Shown piece by piece: positions 4,476-5,243 of a DNA stretch of 5,243 nucleotides. The stretch is from positions 1-5,243 of the forward strand of contig JAEYAR010000207.1 in the NCBI GenBank assembly GCA_023404715.1, given 5' to 3'. The first letter of the stretch is position 1, and every line of letters begins with the position of its first letter. The notes beneath the pieces are model-generated. The model had not been told where the DNA came from. It saw nothing but the letters and a program-made list of their open reading frames with translations, and searched no databases. The position numbers and the translations under genes are program-made. The stretch comes from Bacillota bacterium. Its GTDB lineage: Bacteria; Bacillota; Clostridia; Christensenellales; Aristaeellaceae.

Positions 4476-5243
4476 ATGGGCGCATTTGCGGATACGCTAT
4501 TCAGCGTGTTGCTCAGCTGGGTCAAGAGCGCCGTAGGCAGCCTCGTCACGCTCTTTGAGAGCGGAGGCGATCGCGGTCTGCTCGCATGGCTCGGCAACAA
4601 TTGGCTGTTCGTGGTGCTCGTGCTGGTCGCCGGCGGCCTCGTCGCCGACTGGCTTGTATGGCTGGTGCGCTGGCAGCCCTATCACATCTGGGCGACGCGC
4701 GCACGCCATGTCAAGCGCAGAATCTGCCGATTGCTGGGCTTTGGCAGGCGCCAAAGCGAAGAAGACGAAGAAGAAGGCGCGCAAACCGGCGCCTACCAAA
4801 TGATTCGCGATGAAAAGCCCACGCGCATCGTGCCCATCCTGCGCCGTGAGCCGATCGAGCTGCCCATAGAGGAGCAGCAGGCCGCCTTTGAACAGGCCCA
4901 GGCCGTTCCGGAGGAAGCGCTGGGCGCCTACCCAGGCCAGCGCTACGACGCCGCGCCGATGACGCATGCTGCGCAAGCGCAGGATTCCTATGGCTACGCG
5001 GAGCAGCCCATTTACGCGGAGCAACTTAATTACGTAGAACAACCTGTCTACGCGGAGCAGCCCGCTTACGCGGAACCGTCCGCTTACGACGAGCAACCCG
5101 TTTACGCGGAGCAGCCCGTTTACGTGGAACAACCCGATTACGCGGAGCAGCCCGCTTGCGACGAGCAACCCGTTTACGCGGAGCAGCCCGTTTACGCGGA
5201 GCAGCCCGTTTACGCGGAGCAGCCCGTTTACGCGGAGCAGCCC
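4476..5243 (+). CDS. Membrane protein with YAEQPV hexapeptide repeats (truncated at right edge)
   Basis: This frame is open for 256 codons to the window edge with no stop. It starts at an ATG preceded by GGGAGG (4465-4470) with 5-nt spacing. I do not recognise the family. An N-terminal amphipathic or hydrophobic stretch (about 7-27, with K17 inside) precedes a clear membrane helix (about 42-64, WLFVVLVLVAGGLVADWLVW). A strongly basic segment follows (65-92: RWQ, RARHVKRRICRLLGFGRR), then an acidic patch SEEDEEE (94-100). A linker (101-173) is rich in Gln, Ala, Glu and Pro. From Y174 onward there are 14 tandem hexapeptides of consensus Y-A-E-Q-P-V. By the positive-inside rule the tail, repeats included, should be cytoplasmic. 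It probably shares the cdaA-cdaR transcript. A structural or scaffold role in the envelope is possible but unproven. There is no visible enzymatic domain. Confidence 0.82.
   Translation, partial: MGAFADTLFSVLLSWVKSAVGSLVTLFESGGDRGLLAWLGNNWLFVVLVLVAGGLVADWLVWLVRWQPYHIWATRARHVKRRICRLLGFGRRQSEEDEEEGAQTGAYQMIRDEKPTRIVPILRREPIELPIEEQQAAFEQAQAVPEEALGAYPGQRYDAAPMTHAAQAQDSYGYAEQPIYAEQLNYVEQPVYAEQPAYAEPSAYDEQPVYAEQPVYVEQPDYAEQPACDEQPVYAEQPVYAEQPVYAEQPVYAEQP
4995..5243 (+). repeat. 18-bp tandem repeat array encoding hexapeptides, at least 14 units
   Basis: Consensus unit TACGCGGAGCAGCCCGTT, read Y-A-E-Q-P-V. Thirteen full units plus 15 nt of a fourteenth reach the window edge. The early units are diverged (AEQLN, AEPSA, DEQPV, VEQPD). 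Counting the unit in the phase GTT-TAC-GCG-GAG-CAG-CCC, the last four copies (5172-5189, 5190-5207, 5208-5225, 5226-5243) are identical to each other and to one at 5100-5117. The array stays in frame throughout, so unit gain or loss changes protein length without frameshift. The array continues past the window. Confidence 0.95.

Noticed and set aside
4497..5168. Long leftward reading frame rich in LLRVNGL-like repeats, resembling a leucine-rich repeat protein
   Set aside because: It is the antisense shadow of the 18-bp repeat in the rightward gene. It has no ribosome binding site and no domain beyond the repeat pattern, while the rightward frame has a good start and a membrane helix.
4995..5243. 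CRISPR-like array
   Set aside because: The 18-bp units are directly adjacent without spacers, in frame with a coding sequence, and diverge like protein repeats.

Overview
The window looks like chromosomal DNA of a GC-rich Gram-positive bacterium, most likely a clostridial member of the Bacillota. The gene content supports this: a YycJ-type metallo-hydrolase, a DUF378/YuzA protein, and the CdaA-CdaR (YbbR) c-di-AMP pair, with purine-rich Shine-Dalgarno sites and sigma-A-type promoters. The lineage is inferred from family content and codon use; no rRNA or other marker gene is present.

Layout. Positions 1-1168 are transcribed leftward: yycJ (371-1168), then the N-terminal 65 codons of an unidentified charged protein (1-195) that runs off the left edge. 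Back-to-back promoters lie at 1203-1231 (leftward) and 1261-1289 (rightward). Positions 1339-5243 read rightward: a 104-residue conserved-type hypothetical protein, a 66-residue DUF378 membrane protein closed by a strong hairpin (1981-2019), then a new transcription unit with a -10 at 2142-2147 and a hairpin at the predicted 5' end of its mRNA. That unit holds cdaA, cdaR (overlapping by 29 nt) and, after a 66-nt gap with a 9-bp perfect hairpin, an open reading frame at 4476 that is still open at the right edge.

Function. CdaA is the membrane diadenylate cyclase that makes c-di-AMP, and CdaR is its single-pass membrane partner with four extracytoplasmic YbbR repeats. In Bacillus and many relatives glmM follows cdaR. 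Here the next gene instead encodes a membrane protein with a basic juxtamembrane segment and at least 14 tandem YAEQPV-like hexapeptides, encoded by an 18-bp DNA repeat. This truncated protein is the least explained element of the window. No rRNA, tRNA, insertion sequence, CRISPR array or phage gene was seen.
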